In this document: one piece after another, positions 45,157 through 60,100 of the stretch
Numbering within the stretch: the first letter of the stretch is position 1
Layout of the letters: each line of letters opens with the position of its first letter
Source: Zea mays
Taxonomy: Eukaryota > Streptophyta > Magnoliopsida > Poales > Poaceae
Direction of reading: 5' to 3'
Assembly: GCF_902167145.1 (NCBI RefSeq)
Contig: NC_050098.1
Coordinates: forward strand, 137,528,207-137,592,206
Length of the DNA stretch: 64,000 nt
The notes under the pieces: model-generated
What the model was told of the DNA's origin: nothing
What the model saw: the letters and a program-made list of their open reading frames with translations, nothing else
The model's database searches: none
Position numbers and translations under genes: made by a program

Positions 45157-48100
45157 CTATTCTTCTTCTTTCAAAACTTTGTCTGTAGCTTCGGTTAGCA
45201 GTTGAGTAACGACTTCGTCCATAATGGTTTTAGCCATGCTAATAATTTCTACTGATTTCTTTGCCTCTGGGTCCACCAATGACTCAAAGGGCTCTAGGGG
45301 AGGCGATAGTTCAGCTGCGGTAGAAAACGTAAATCAGTTCGAAGTCACAAAAATAAACAATAAAGTTAAAAGCTATTAAGCAATACCTATCCGCCTTTCG
45401 AGTTCCGCAACTTTTTTAGCCGCCTTCGTTGCTTCCCTAGCATCATGAGTATCTTTTTCGCTCTTCTTTATTATTTCGTGGGCCATCCCTCGGCCGCCAT
45501 TTTCCCAGATGTCAGTAAAAAATTTTCTGCCTACTAAGCTTGCTTTGGCCGAGGGGTCCTTCGTATCGTCAACCGATAAAGCAGCTTCGGCTTGGGCCAA
45601 AGCTTTCACATGATCGCAACCTGACTTCTCCAAAATAGCTGCAATTCCCCTCGCACCTGAGAAGGCGCAGACATCCCCACGATCACTCAAAATCTCCTCA
45701 AACGCTTCGGCCTCGCTGCTGATCCATTCAATTGGACCTTCGAGATCGCCCCGTACGAAGTTGTCTTCACTTGAATATGCGCCAACATTAGCGAAGCTAG
45801 TTTTTATCTTTTTTACACATTCTATAGATTTTTCATAACATCTTTCTTTTGAGGAGCAAAGTTCTATAGCTGTTTTTTCCCAATAATTTTTCCAGTAATC
45901 ACTGGCGTCTCGATCAGCTTCGGCAATAGCACATTTCAATTTAGCTTCGGCCAGTTGCTTTTGAAGGGTTTTGATTTCGCCCCTTTGGATTTCAGATTGG
46001 GCCTTGTAGTTAGCTTCATCCCCCTTTACCTTATCCACCAGAGTAAGTAGAATTTTATCTTTTTCCAAAGCTTCGTTCCTCAGCTTAATAACCTCTGTTC
46101 GAAGATTGTTGAGAGCAATAGTGCAACTCTCGCCTTCGACATTCTTCTGCGCCCTTAAGGCGTTGGTAAGTATTAAACCCTACATGAAAAGAATGAACGA
46201 GTTAATATAAGAGCAAAAGAATAATTCAGAATTCGTAAACTTCCAAATATACAATTTTTGTACCTTCAGACTTTTACTGTAACACCCCAGGTGTTACCTT
46301 GGCTAGAGCCCACCTTGGCACTAGAAGTTATGTTCACAAGGGGTAAAGGCTTAGGGCAACACATAAGAACTTGGAGATCAAGTGCTAATCAAGTTGCCAA
46401 TGACCTAAGGAGCATTACTCTAAATCCTTGCTCACTTACTACCTTGGATAAGAGGGGAGAAGGACCCTAGACCTCTCCTAAACCCTATCTCCCAAAACCC
46501 TAGGTAAGAGGGGAAAGAGAGTGAACAAGTGTGCAAAGCATGAGTAGTTTTACCCAAACCCTAACTAACCTTGTAACCATCAATTAAGGGGGGGAATATT
46601 GCAAAAAGACCCCTGGAGAGACCCCAATTCAAATCTCCAAGTGGAGAGAGAGCTAGAGCTCTCTATTTCCCTCTAAGTCAAATTCTAACCCTAAGTTAAA
46701 GTTCAACCGTGTTCACTTTGAAGATGGCGCCAAAACCACTTGGGTTCTATACCAAAAATGTGGTATACCACTTAAGGCACCCCCTGGAAAAAGTGGAAGC
46801 CGAGACTCGGACGTTTGACAGCTCTTGACATCAGTTTTGTCGCAATGTGGGCAGTGAGACAAGCCAGAATTGGCGCCCGTCTATCTCCTGATCTAGGGCG
46901 TATCCTCCATTGGAACTCACACATGTGAGATAGCCCTAGGTGCCAGGAAGAGGTCTGCGCCGGATTCATGGCAAGATTCGCACGTTTGCGATCTCTGGAG
47001 ACGTTTGAACAATGGAAGAAACACACCTCCGCGTGTTCGACGCTTTCTGCCCGCGCCAGAGAACGCTCACGCGCGCCCTCGCACGCCCAGCGCCGCGCCC
47101 GAGCCAAGCCAGCGCCATGACCCGCGCCCGCACCTATAAAACCCTCCCAGACTTCGATTGTACCTTTCCGCGCACCCTCAAACCTCACCGGAATCTAGCT
47201 CGCCGCCGTTTGCCCGTGCGCAGCGTGTCCGCGGCCGCCCAATCCCTCTGCCACCGTAGACCGGCCAGTGGAGCCATTCCCAACTCCGTTCAGCCCTCGG
47301 AGAAGACTGTGCACACCTCCGTGAGGCTCCCCGAGCGAGGAATCGGAGTTTGCTTCGCCGGAGAGGCCAGTCCACGCTCGCCGGAGCTCTCAACCCCGCC
47401 GGAGTACGTGGACCGGGTAAACCACTCAACCATCCTTCGATTCCTTGTGCACACGGTCGCTACGTTACCCCGTGAAGCTCACCATGCCCTCGGATTGAAC
47501 CAGTTCGCCGTGGTTTGGCCGGTACACTCGCCGCCGACGAGAACACCCGCCTGCGCGCGTGGACCGGGCGATTCCGGCCATCCCCGACGCCAAGCCGTAC
47601 CTCGACGTGACCGCCAGAGCCTCCCCGAGCCAACCCCACCCTTCGCCGGACCTCCCTCGCCGCCGGTAAGCCGCGCCACCCTTTTCTTTCCCGCGGTTAG
47701 TGTTTGCATAAGGGGAAGGACTGCGGGTGAGAGGGAGAGAAGGTCAGGGGGTTTTGTGAAATGTCAGAGACACAGGGGAATAGTGGCGCGAGGGTAGATT
47801 TGCGAAGGTTGATTTAGTTTAAACCCAGGGACCTCGGTGTAAGCTGTTTTTCCAGAAAACCTTTATTAAATCTGTTTTTAAATCGAACAGAAACTTTGAA
47901 AATGCATAACTTATGTTTACATCATCCAAATTTGGTCAAACCAATTTTGTCAGACTCTAAATAATGTAACCTACTTAAGAAAAATATAAAACCTCCTATG
48001 TACTAGAGAAAACTTTAAAGCTCTGATTTAATTATAGTTTTGACTAAAAGCTTAATAATAGGGCCAAAATTAGTTGCACTATTTGACTGGGGTTAGAAAT

Positions 48101-51100
48101 TTTTTTTGAGAAGTTTGTGTCTACCTACTAACCCAAATAAAAATGTTAAACCTCTCTGTCCACTCCATTAAGTTAGTTTTTACCCCTTATTCTATAATAT
48201 GCTTAAGGATAAGGAAAATAGAAAATGTAATTTAAACAATGAACCAGAAAGTACCTTTATTTTTGTTAGGATACTTGTTTAATGTAGTTCACTGGAAAAA
48301 TATATCATACCCTGGTTTAGTATAAAATAAGTAGGATACCTTTTATTTTAATAAACTAAGGATAACTTAGAAAAACCCTACAAAAATAACCCCAAGGTAA
48401 AAACACCCCCACCCTTGGGATAACTAATGTTTTATTAATAAGAACTTAGGAAAAATATGAAATCTGCTGTTTGACATTTTTCAAATAATAATTTAGTAGA
48501 AAGTGCCTTTTTGACATTAAACTTAAGAAAATCATAACTAAGTAACCACCCCTTAGTTTTCTGAGATTTTTAGCACAGAAGCCTATTATTACTATGGGAT
48601 GCCAGCAAAAATAACCTTTAGGATAGAACCTACCCCTAACTAAGAGGTGTAGTGTAAAGTGGCCTATTTTGCCTAACTATTGTTATTTTTGTTTAAAGCC
48701 TAGCCTTTGTACTTTAAGCCTCAAATTCTTAAAACAAGCTAGAATAGCAAATGACAACCCACTGTAATTTTTACAGAATTTTTGGAAATTATTAAAACAC
48801 TGTCATAGTTCAAACCTACACTAGAAACCCTAAATAGGAAATTAAAGAAAGGAAAATAAATAATGGAAATTAATGTCGTCCTAAAACCTTTATAAAATTG
48901 TCCACTGAAATCTATAAAGACAATACAAATCCACTATGTTATCCTAAAAGAAAACCTAAGCTTAAAAGGTAATAAGTCTATGTATATATATACCACTAGA
49001 AGCCCCACATAACCAGGAAACCCTAAGTTAATTCTTGACTTAGTTTCTTTTAGCTTCATGTTATTAAATCTTGCATAATCATGACATACATGTTCATTGC
49101 ATCTCGATAGACTGTAACCTTGCTGACGGAGAGTACATCCTCGTGCCGGAGCAAGGAGCTGCTCAGGAGGTAGCCCCAGATCCAGCACCCGAGCCTGCAC
49201 CAGAGGACCTGCCTGCCACTGCTTTGGAAGGCAAGCCCCGGTTTTATGCATAACCTGTTATTTATGCTATTTTACTTCACTAAATGATTGTAGGATTGAT
49301 TGTGCACTTAGGTGTAGGAATTGTTTGAAACCCTAGTTGCATGATCTCAGGAATCCTATTGAGATGAATACTAGTATGCTAGGTCGAGTAGCTGCTTTAT
49401 TAAGTAGGATCTCGGTAGAAGACGAGTGATTTTTCTAGCACTCGCGCGAGGTCAGGACATTGATTGTACCCACTTTCATATCGTACTGATGTTGGGTGTG
49501 GGCAACAATCCATGGGGATTGGTTGTCTACGGGATAAAAATTTGAATAAGGATTAAGGTGTGGTACCGTGAGTCAAGCGTTTGAACGTACTAAACACATA
49601 CCGAGAAATATGGTAAATCGGTAAGCCTAGTACCTGATTGAACCTGGCAGTAGACTTTGCCCCTCACGCGACCTGAGACGAGGTCTCCCATTCCGGTTAT
49701 GGTGGGTACAAGTGCGGTCACTGCACGACGGCCAGTCGGGGTCAGTGAGGCATTGTACGCCAAGGCGGTGAGCCCTGATCTGCTGACGGGGAATCGATGG
49801 GGACGGTTGATGTGTGTGGGGACGGAGTGCCCCTGCATGTCGTGTGTTTAGGTTTACCTTGCAAGGATAAAAACTCGATTCGAATCGTCTGCTTCTCGCA
49901 GCTAATGAGACTGCTTGATCCATGCTGCTACATTGAGTAACAAGTGGAATTGTGCGGAGATGATACAAGATGTTGATTGCTAAAAATGTTTGCTACTTTG
50001 TATGAATAGATAGTACATCTTTAGCCTTAAGAGAGTCACACTTAATTTTGACAAAGTTAAAAACTTGATTTAGAAACTCAGCTAGTGCTTTTGGCAACCA
50101 AACCCCACAGCCAAACAGCTGCATGTCTAGAGGTAGAGGAGTAGACTCCTCACACCGGGTAAGTCTAGCTAAGTATTAGTATACTCAGCCTTGCTTGTGG
50201 CATAATTTTTACAGGTTCTCTGGAGGAAATGGTTGCTGGAGTGACTTGGCCGTCCATCTTGCCACCGGGTTGGACTGTCGAGTGGGACCCTGCCTCGGCT
50301 GAGGAGGAGCATGAGGAGTGATGGGACAGGCTTCCCCATCCCTCTATTTATTTACCGTTAGTTTATTTCCGCTGCACTTCGAACAATGATGGTTACTTTT
50401 GCAAAAACTCCAATGATGATGCTGGTGATGTAATAATTTAATACTCTGACATGTATGGTTTTATGCTTTATTGTATTTGCTCAGTGACTCACCTTCGAGT
50501 GAGATTGTGGTACTTGATCCTGTCAGTGGCCGTGTCAGACTAGATCCGAGGGATTGACGGGTTATTCCCATTTAAGTGTGGTCCAGCCTCTAAGGCGGGG
50601 CTTAGGCACTTAAGTTGGAATAATTCGGGCAGTTCCGCCACAGCTGGTATCGGAGCTTGTACCACCACAGAGGAATCGATAAAATGTAAATACCATCAAT
50701 TTTCCAAGTAAAATTTGATAGAAACAATGTTGGATAGATAGTAGGGCGAGCAGGATAGACCTAGGACGTGAAGCCTTAGGGTAATAGAAGGGTAGCTAGG
50801 TGGCTAAGTAACTAGGCCCTACAGGCCACTTTTACAGGATGGGAGTTCCTCCCTATTCCTTTTATCTTGTTGTGAGGTCGTTCAGGACGAGCATGCATGC
50901 ATTCATAATTAAGCAAATGGATAACTGAGTAAAGGACTTAAAAACAAGATAACAACCAACTAGGTCCCTAGTGCCTTTTTACTTAACTAGAGAAAGGCTG
51001 AGTTTTACTTTTCCTTGTTCTTTTTATAATTCTTTTTCTTTTACTTACGCTTAACCATACACGGATGACTTCCCACGGATCCTCCGATGACGGAAATGCA

Positions 51101-54100
51101 CTGACCCACACTGACGGACTTGCACGAGAGGGCTTTCCCCGCATTTTGTGGGAGGTACTTCAGGGGGCCGGATACACGACACCCCCTCAGTACGCGGTGC
51201 AGCAGTTCGAGAAGCACCGAGTGCCTCGCTGTAGAGTGAGGATGACTTTGGAGCCTCATCCCCTGTAGCCAGGCTGGCGCTCTTTGGACTCCGAGTCTTT
51301 CGGATACCGAGCAGAGGACACGATCGAGGCGATCGCTTTGCATGGATTGACTACCTTCTGCGGATTCCATCCTTTGGAGCTGGCTACCCACCCCATTGGC
51401 TTGTTCCCCGCTGAGAGAGAGGACGACCCAATGTGGAAGGATCGGGTGGAGCATGCCAAGGACATCTGGGCCATCTACCCAGGACAGACTGCGCACTTGA
51501 CCGTACGGTGCATGAATGCTCTGTACCGTCTGCAGGTGATGCGCGGCGAGGCGATGTCCCATCTGATGGCGCTGCTGGAGGCAACAAAGATTACGTTGGA
51601 CAACAGAGAGGAACTCGTGGTCGACTTGTCTCAAGAAATGGTGGAGAAGTACTTGCAGGTGGAGCAGCTATCCACTGATATTCTGGAGTTGGAGGAGCTG
51701 GTAGGCACCAGGGAGAACACCATCGAGGTTCTAGAGGATCAGCTCATTAACACTCAGCAGCAGCTTGCTGAGGCTAACGAGCACCTGGACATGCATCACC
51801 AGGAGATCCAGGACCAGGAGGCCAACGAGGACGTCGACATCGAGGGAGGAGATGAGCCTGCCTCCAGTGTGGACACTGCTGGCTCGGGAAGACCACCTTC
51901 CCCCGAGTCGAGTGTTGCTTCATTCGCTCACTAGGTGTTCAGGATAGGCCTAGAAGTTGGATAGTCGGACTCCTCGCAGCTAGCTTAGCTTTTGCACCCT
52001 TGGGGTACTAGGCTAGATAGAGTTGAGTCATTTTGAGACAATTGATGTAATCATCATAAACTCTCTTGAAAGCTTGTTTGATGGATGCTGTCATCAGTTT
52101 AAATTTGGAAGGAAGAATTTGTGCCTTTTTAGAATCCTTTTGTTGAAGCCAGAGTCTATCATGTTGTTTTAACTTTTTCCTTCGCGATAAACATCTTGAA
52201 CTTGGAAATAAGGTGTTAAGTATGTGGTTTTTCAGATGGCCGGAAGGCAGCGTCGTGGCCAGAATGAGCACGTTCCTCCACCGCCACCGCCTCCCACTCT
52301 GCAGGAGCTCATGGCTCAGCAGAATGAGATCTTGAGACAGCTGGCTCAGCGTCAGCCACCACCTCAGCACTATGGTGGTGGAGACCATCAGCGTCACCCT
52401 GCGGCGGCTACATACCAGGAATTCCTTAGCACCCAGCCTCCATTGTTCACAAGGGCGGAGGACCCACTTGACGCAGATGTATGGTTGCGAGTGGTGGAAT
52501 CCAAATTCCCACTACTCCATGGAGCTTGCTCAGAGGTCACCAAAGTCAGGTTCGCCACCCAGCAGCTTCGCGGACCCGCAAGGACTTGGTGGGATCATTT
52601 TCTTGCTATGCAGCCAGAGGACCGAGAGGTGGAGTGGAGGGAGTTCAAGGCAGCTTTCAGAGGACACCATATACCAGCCGGGATTATGGACAGGAAGCTC
52701 AATGAGTTTTTGGCACTCACTCAGGGCAACAGGACAGTGTTGCAGTATGCCCAGGCCTTTAATGACTTGTGCCAGTATGCTGGGTATCATGCAGATACAG
52801 ATGAGAAGAAGAGAGACAGGTTCAGGAGGGGGCTCAGCACTAAGCTCCGTGACCGTCTCAACACCGTCAGGGCCAACAGTTACAATGAGTTGGTCAACAT
52901 GGCTATCTCCCAAGAGGGCTGCATTACAGCTAGACAGGCAGAGAAGAAGAGGAAGACCCCTGTGGCAGGACCCTCAGCTCAGCCACAGCGCTTCAGGATT
53001 GTGTCCGACACTCAGGGCAGGGGACCCCAGCAGCAGCAAGGGCGATGGGTGATCCGACCGCAGCAGCAGCAGCAGGCACCCAACCGCACCCAATTTCTAG
53101 CTCAGAGGAGCAATCAGCAGCAACAGCAGTACCGCCAGGCAAATGACAACAAATGCTTCACTTGTGGCAACACTGGGCATTATGCCAAGAATTGCCCCCA
53201 GAACCAGCAGAGGCAGGGGCAGAATGTCAATCAGAACCAAGGCAAGAGACAGAAGGTGCAAGTGAGGCAGGGCAGGCTAAATTTCACCACCATGGCTGAT
53301 ATTCCAGAGGGAGCACCCGTCATGACTGGTATCTTTACAGTTTTGAATTATCCTGCTATTATTCTATTTGATTCTGGTGCATCGCATAGTTTTATCAGTG
53401 CCAAATTTAGTGCCAAATGCCAGTTGCCCTTTCACCATACCGATGGGGGCATTACAATTTCAACACCAGGAGGCAGAGTTGCCACTTATCAAATCAACAG
53501 GCAAGTGCCTATAAAATTTGGTAGTCTGGTGATTAGAACCACCCTTCTCATCTTAGGATTGGATAGCGTGGATATTATTTTGGGAGCTGACTGGTTGACC
53601 CGGCATCAGGCAGTATTGGACATTGCAGCCAGAGCCATTGAAATCCATTCCCCTGCTTATGGCGAGACTGTTTTGCATTTATCCAACCAGGGTTGTACCC
53701 GATCTTGTGCCTTTGTTATGTTAGAATCCCCGGTGGAAAAGATCCCAGTGGTCCGTGACTACCCAGATGTTTTTCCGGAGGAATTGCCAGGGATGCCACC
53801 TGACCGAGACATTGAGTTCGCAATTGAGTTGCAACCCGGGACTGCTCCTATCTCCAAGAGACCCTATAGGATGCCTCCCGCGGAATTGGCAGAATTGAAG
53901 AAGCAAATGCAAGAATTGTTGGATAAGGGATTTATTCGTCCAAGCACTTCACCATGGGGATGTCCAGCATTATTTGTGAAGAAAAAGGATGAGAGTTTGA
54001 GGATGTGTGTTGACTACCGCCCTCTCAATGCGGTGACTATCAAGAACAAATACCCACTGCCCCGCATTGATGTTCTGTTTGATCAGTTGGTAGGAGCCAA

Positions 54101-57100
54101 GGTATTCTCCAAGATAGACCTTCGCTCAAGTTACCATCAGATCAAGATCCGTGCCAGTGACATTCCCAAGACGGCTTTCTCTACCAGATATGGGCTGTAT
54201 GAGTTTTTGGTGATGTCTTTCGGGCTGACCAATGCCCCGGCTTATTTTATGTACCTGATGAACTCAGTGTTTATGCCAGAATTGGATAAGTTCGTGGTCG
54301 TTTTCATCGACGATATTCTGGTCTATTCCAAGAATGAAGATGAACATACTGAGCACCTGCACATCGTGCTTCAACGACTGCGCGATCATCATCTTTATGC
54401 TAAGTTGTCTAAATGTGAGTTCTGGCTGAAGGAGATTAAATTCTTGGGTCACACAATTTCTCAGGATGGGGTATCAGTTGATCCTGAGAAGGTACAAGAG
54501 GTAATGGATTTGAAACCCCCGACTACAGTGAGGCAGATTCGGAGTTTTCTGGGATTGGCAGGGTATTATCGACGATTTATTCCGGATTTCTCCAGAATTG
54601 CCAAGCCAATGACTGAACTGTTAAAGAAGGGAGTCAAATTTGAGTGGAGCCAAAAGTGTGAAGATGCCTTTCATACCTTGAGGCAGCATTTGACAACAGC
54701 CCAAGTGCTGGCTCAACCTGACAGCACCAAGCCATTTGAAGTTTATTGTGATGCTTCTGGTACCAGATTGGGATGTGTCTTGATGCAAGAGAACAAGGTC
54801 ATTGCTTATGCTTCCCGAGCACTCAAGCCCCATGAGCAGAACTACCCCACTCATGATCTGGAATTGGCAGCTGTGGTGCATGCTCTTAAGTTATGGAGAC
54901 ACTACTTGATGGGAGCTCACTGTAACATCTACACCGATCACAAGAGTCTCAAATACATCTTCACTCAGGCAGATCTGAACATGAGGCAAAGGAGATGGTT
55001 AGAGTTGATCAAGGACTATGATTTGGAAGTGCATTACCACCCTGGTAAGGCCAATGTTGTGGCAGATGCCTTGAGCAGGAAGGCCCAGTGCAACTGTATG
55101 AGCATGGATGTGGGAGTTACCACCCTGTGTGACGAGTTGTGCAAGCTGAACCTGGAAGTTGTTTCTTCGGGTGACCTAAGCTATATCTCGGTGGAGCCCA
55201 CATTGCAAGAACAGATAATCAGGGCACAGGTTGAGGATAAGGGTGTTCAGGTTATCAAAGATATGATCAAGCAAAAGGCAGAGAAATACAAGTGTTTCCG
55301 ACAGGACAGCAAGGGAATTCTATGGTTTGGAGATCGATTGGTTGTTCCCAAGGACCCTGAGCTCAGAAAGAAGATACTGGATGAAGCTCACCTCTCCAAA
55401 TTCTCCATGCACCCTGGTAGCAACAAGATGTACCATGATCTCAGATCTCTATATTGGTGGACTAGAATGAAAAGGGAAATTGCCAAGTACATATCCGAAT
55501 GTGACACTTGCCAGAGGATAAAGGCTAGTCACTTGAAGGCAGCAGGCCCTTTGCAACCCCTTCCCATACCATCTTGGAAATGGGAGGACATTTGCATGGA
55601 CTTCATAGTGGGATTACCCAATACCTCCAGGCACCATGATTCTATTTGGGTTATCGTGGACAGGTTGACCAAGACTGCTCATTTCTTGCCAGTGCACACC
55701 ACCCACAGGACAGAGAAGTACGCAGAAATTTATGTTGATCAGATAGTAAGGTTGCATGGTATTCCCAAGACCATTATATCTGACAGAGGAGCACCCTTTG
55801 TGGCACGATTTTGGGAGCAATTGCAAGAATCACTTGGGACCCATGTCATCCGAAGCTCAGCATACCACCCCCAAACCGATGGCCAGACAGAAAGGGTGAA
55901 CCAGATTTTGGAAGACATGCTGCGGGCATGTGCACTACACTACGGAAAAGATTGGGACAAGTGTCTGTCTTTGGCAGAATTTTCTTACAATAACAGCTAT
56001 CAGTCCAGTCTGAAGATGGACCTTTTGAGGCATTATATGGGAGAAGGTGTAGGACCCCACTAAATTGGTCTCAAGCAGGAGAAAGGGAAATTTTTGGGCC
56101 AGACTTGGTACTCGAGGCAGAGGCAAAGGTCAGGGTTATTACCAAGAACTTGGAAGCTGCTCAGGCCAGGCAAAGGAGCTATCATGATAAGAGGCGGAAG
56201 CCTCTACAGTTTGAGGTGGGAGATCATGTCTATCTTAAGGTATCACCCACCAAGGGTGTCCAGAGATTCGGGATCAAGGGCAAGTTAGCCCCTCGCTACA
56301 TTAGGCCATACGAGGTCAAGGAAGCTTGTGGACCCGTAGCCTATCAAGTGGAATTGCCACCTCACATGTCGTCAGTTCACAATGTGTTCCATGTATCTCA
56401 GCTGCGGAAATGCGTTCGCCTACCCACTGAAGTACTACTGGAACCAGAAATTGAGATAGAACCGGACTTATCTTACCAAGAGTACCCCGTCAAGGTGCTA
56501 GATCAAAAAGAGAGATCAACTCGGGCAAGGTCGATCAGAATGTATAAAGTTCAGTGGAGTCACCATTCAGTGGAAGAAGCTACATGGGAGACTGAGGATT
56601 TTCTACGCTCTCGCTTCCCCGACTTTCTGCCCAAAGGAGTCGGTATGTAACCTCAAAACCCCACCCCCACCTGCCCTTTGAATTCAATTATAAGAAAAAC
56701 TTAGATAACAAGGATAGTCTAAGTTGTGGATTTAACTTAAGAAGGGCTTCCTTCTGAAGTTGCAAAGAGGATGACATTCGAAGAGCAGTTAATAAGAGAA
56801 ATTTAAGTAAGGGGAAAACAACACCAGCACACCTTCAAGCACCCTCCAAGGGACTCTACCTAAATCTCGGGACGAGATTCCTTTAAGGGGGGAGGGCTGT
56901 AACACCCCAGGTGTTACCTTGGCTAGAGCCCACCTTGGCACTAGAAGCTGTGTTCACAAGGGGTAAAGGCTTAGGGAAACACATAAGAACTTGGAGATCA
57001 AGTGCTAATCAAGTTGCCAATGACCTAAGGAGCATTACTCTAAATCCTTGCTCACTTACTACCTTGGATAAGAGGGGAGAAGGACCCTAGACCTCTCCTA

Positions 57101-60100
57101 AACCCTATCTCCCAAAACCCTAGGTAAGAGGGGAAAGAGAGTGAACAAGTGTGCAAAGCATGAGTAGTTTTACCCAAACCCTAACTAACCTTGTAACCAT
57201 CAATTAAGGGGGGAATATTGCAAAAAGACCCCTGGAGAGACCCCAATTCAAATCTCCAAGTGGAGAGAGAGCTAGAGTTCTCTATTTCCCTCTAAGTCAA
57301 ATTCTAACCCTAAGTTAAAGTTCAACCGTGTTCACTTTGAAGATGGCGCCAAAACCACTTGGGTTCTATACCAAAAATGTGGTATACCACTTAAGGCACC
57401 CCCTGGAAAAAGTGGAAGCTGAGACTCGGACGTTTGACAGCTCTTGACATCAGTTTTGTCGCAATGTGGGCAGTGAGACAAGCCAGAATTGGCGCCCGTC
57501 TATCTCCTGATCTAGGGCGTATCCTCCATTGGAACTCACACATGTGAGATAGCCCTAGGTGCCAGGAAGAGGTCTGCGCCGGATTCATGGCAAGATTCGC
57601 ACGTTTGCGATCTCTGGAGACGTTTGAACAATGGAAGAAACATACCTCCGCGTGTTCGACGCTTTCTGCCCGCGCCAGAGCACGCTCACGCGCGCCCTCG
57701 CACGCCCAGCGCCGCGCCCGAGCCAAGCCAGCGCCATGACCCGCGCCCGCGCCTATAAAACCCTCCCAGACTTCGATTGTACCTTTCCGCGCACCCTCAA
57801 ACCTCACCGGAGTCTAGCTCGCCGCCGTTTGCCCGTGCGCAGCGTGTCCGCGGCCGCCCAATCCCTCTGCCACCGTAGACCGGCCAGTGGAGCCATTCCC
57901 AACTCCGTCCAGCCCTCGGAGAAGACTGTGCACACCTCCGTGAGGCTCCCCGAGCGAGGAATCAGAGTTTGCTTCGCCGGAGAGGCCAGTCCACGCTCGC
58001 CGGAGCTCTCAACCCCGCCGGAGTACGTGGACCGGGTAAACCACTCAACCATCCTTCGAATCCTTGTGCACACGGTCGCTACGTTACCCCGTGAAGCTCA
58101 CCATGCCCTCGGATTGAACCAGTTCGCCGTGGTTTGGCCGGTACACTCGCCGCCGACGAGAACACCCGCATGCGCGCGTGGACCGGGCGATTCCGGCCAT
58201 CCCCGACGCCAAGCCGTACCTCGACGTGACCGCCAGAGCCTCCCCGAGCCAACCCCACCCTTCGCCGGACCTCCCTCGCCGCCGGTAAGCCGCGCCACCC
58301 TTTTCTTTCCCGCGGTTACTGTTTGCATAAGGGGAAGGACTGCGGGTGAGAGGGAGAGAAGGTCAGGGGGTTTTGTGAAATGTCAGAGACACAGGGGAAT
58401 AGTGGCGCGAGGGTAGATTTGCGAAGGTTGATTTAGTTTAAACCCAGGGACCTCGGTGTAAGCTGTTTTTCCAGAAAACCTTTATTAAATCTGTTTTTAA
58501 ATTGAACAGAAACTTTGAAAATGCATAACTTCTGTTTAATTCATCCAAATTTGGTCAAACCAATTTTGTCAGACTCTAAATAATGTAACCTACTTAAGAA
58601 AAATATAAAACCTCCTATGTACTAGAGAAAACTTTAAAGCTCTGATTTAATTATAGTTTTGACTAAAAGCTTAATAATAGGGCCAAAATTAGTTGCACTA
58701 TTTGACTGGGGTTAGAAATTTTTTTTGAGAAGTTTGTGTCTACCTACTAACCCAAATAAAAATGTTAAACCTCTCTGTCCACTCCATTAAGTTAGTTTTT
58801 ACCCCTTATTCTATAATATGCTTAAGGATAAGGAAAATAGAAAATGTAATTTAAACAATGAACCAGAATGTACCTTTATTTTTGTTAGGATACTTGTTTA
58901 ATGTAGTTCACTGGAAAAATATATCATACCCTGGTTTAGTATAAAATAAGTAGGATACCTTTTATTTTAATAAACTAAGGATAACTTAGAAAAACCCTAC
59001 AAAAATAACCCCAAGGTAAAAACACCCCCACCCTTGGGATAACTAATGTTTTATTAATAAGAACTTAGGAAAAATATGAAATCTGCTGTTTGACATTTTT
59101 CAAATAATAATTTAGTAGAAAGTGCCTTTTTGACATTAAACTTAAGAAAATCATAACTAAGTAACCACCCCTTAGTTTTCTGAGATTTTTAGCACAGAAG
59201 CCTATTATTACTATGGGATGCCAGCAAAAATAACCTTTAGGACAGAACCTACCCCTAACTAAGAGGTGTAGTGTAAAGTGGCCTATTTTGCCTAACTATT
59301 GTTATTTTTGTTTAAAGCCTAGCCTTTGTACTTTAAGCCTCAAATTCTTAAAACAAGCTAGAATAGCAAATGACAACCCACTGTAATTTTTACAGAATTT
59401 TTGGAAATTATTAAAACACTGTCATAGTTCAAACCTACACTAGAAACCCTAAATAGGAAATTAAAGAAAGGAAAATGAATAATGGAAATTAATGTCGTCC
59501 TAAAACCTTTATAAAATTGTCCACTGAAATCTATAAAGACAATACAAATCCACTATGTTATCCTAAAAGAAAACCTAAGCTTAAAAGGTAATAAGTCTAT
59601 GTATATATATACCACTAGAAGCCCCACATAACCAGGAAACCCTAAGTTAATTCTTGACTTAGTTTCTTTTAGCTTCATGTTATTAAATCTTGCATAATCA
59701 TGACATACATGTTCATTGCATCTCGATAGACTGTAACCTTGCTGACGGAGAGTACATCCTCGTGCCGGAGCAAGGAGCTGCTCAGGAGGTAGCCCCAGAT
59801 CCAGCACCCGAGCCTGCACAAGAGGACCTGCCTGCCACTGCTTTGGAAGGCAAGCCCCGGTTTTATGCATAACCTGTTATTTATGCTATTTTACTTCACT
59901 AAATGATTGTAGGATTGATTGTGCACTTAGGTGTAGGAATTGTTTGAAACCCTAGTTGCATGATCTCAGGAATCCTATTGAGATGAATACTAGTATGCTA
60001 GGTCGAGTAGCTGCTTTATTAAGTAGGATCTCGGTAGCAGACGAGTGATTTTTCTAGCACTCGCGCGAGGTCAGGACATTGATTGTACCCACTTTCATAT

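Noticed and set aside
47012..47797. A 261-codon ORF in the element B LTR, repeated at 57631-58416
   Set aside because: It starts upstream of and runs through the TATA box, is GC-driven, and differs between LTR copies at sites not biased to silent positions. Treated as LTR leader, not a gene.
50101..50220. tRNA or snoRNA-like hairpins near the element B LTR end
   Set aside because: No A/B box pairs or cloverleaf could be drawn; the sequence is repeated in the other LTR as plain LTR.
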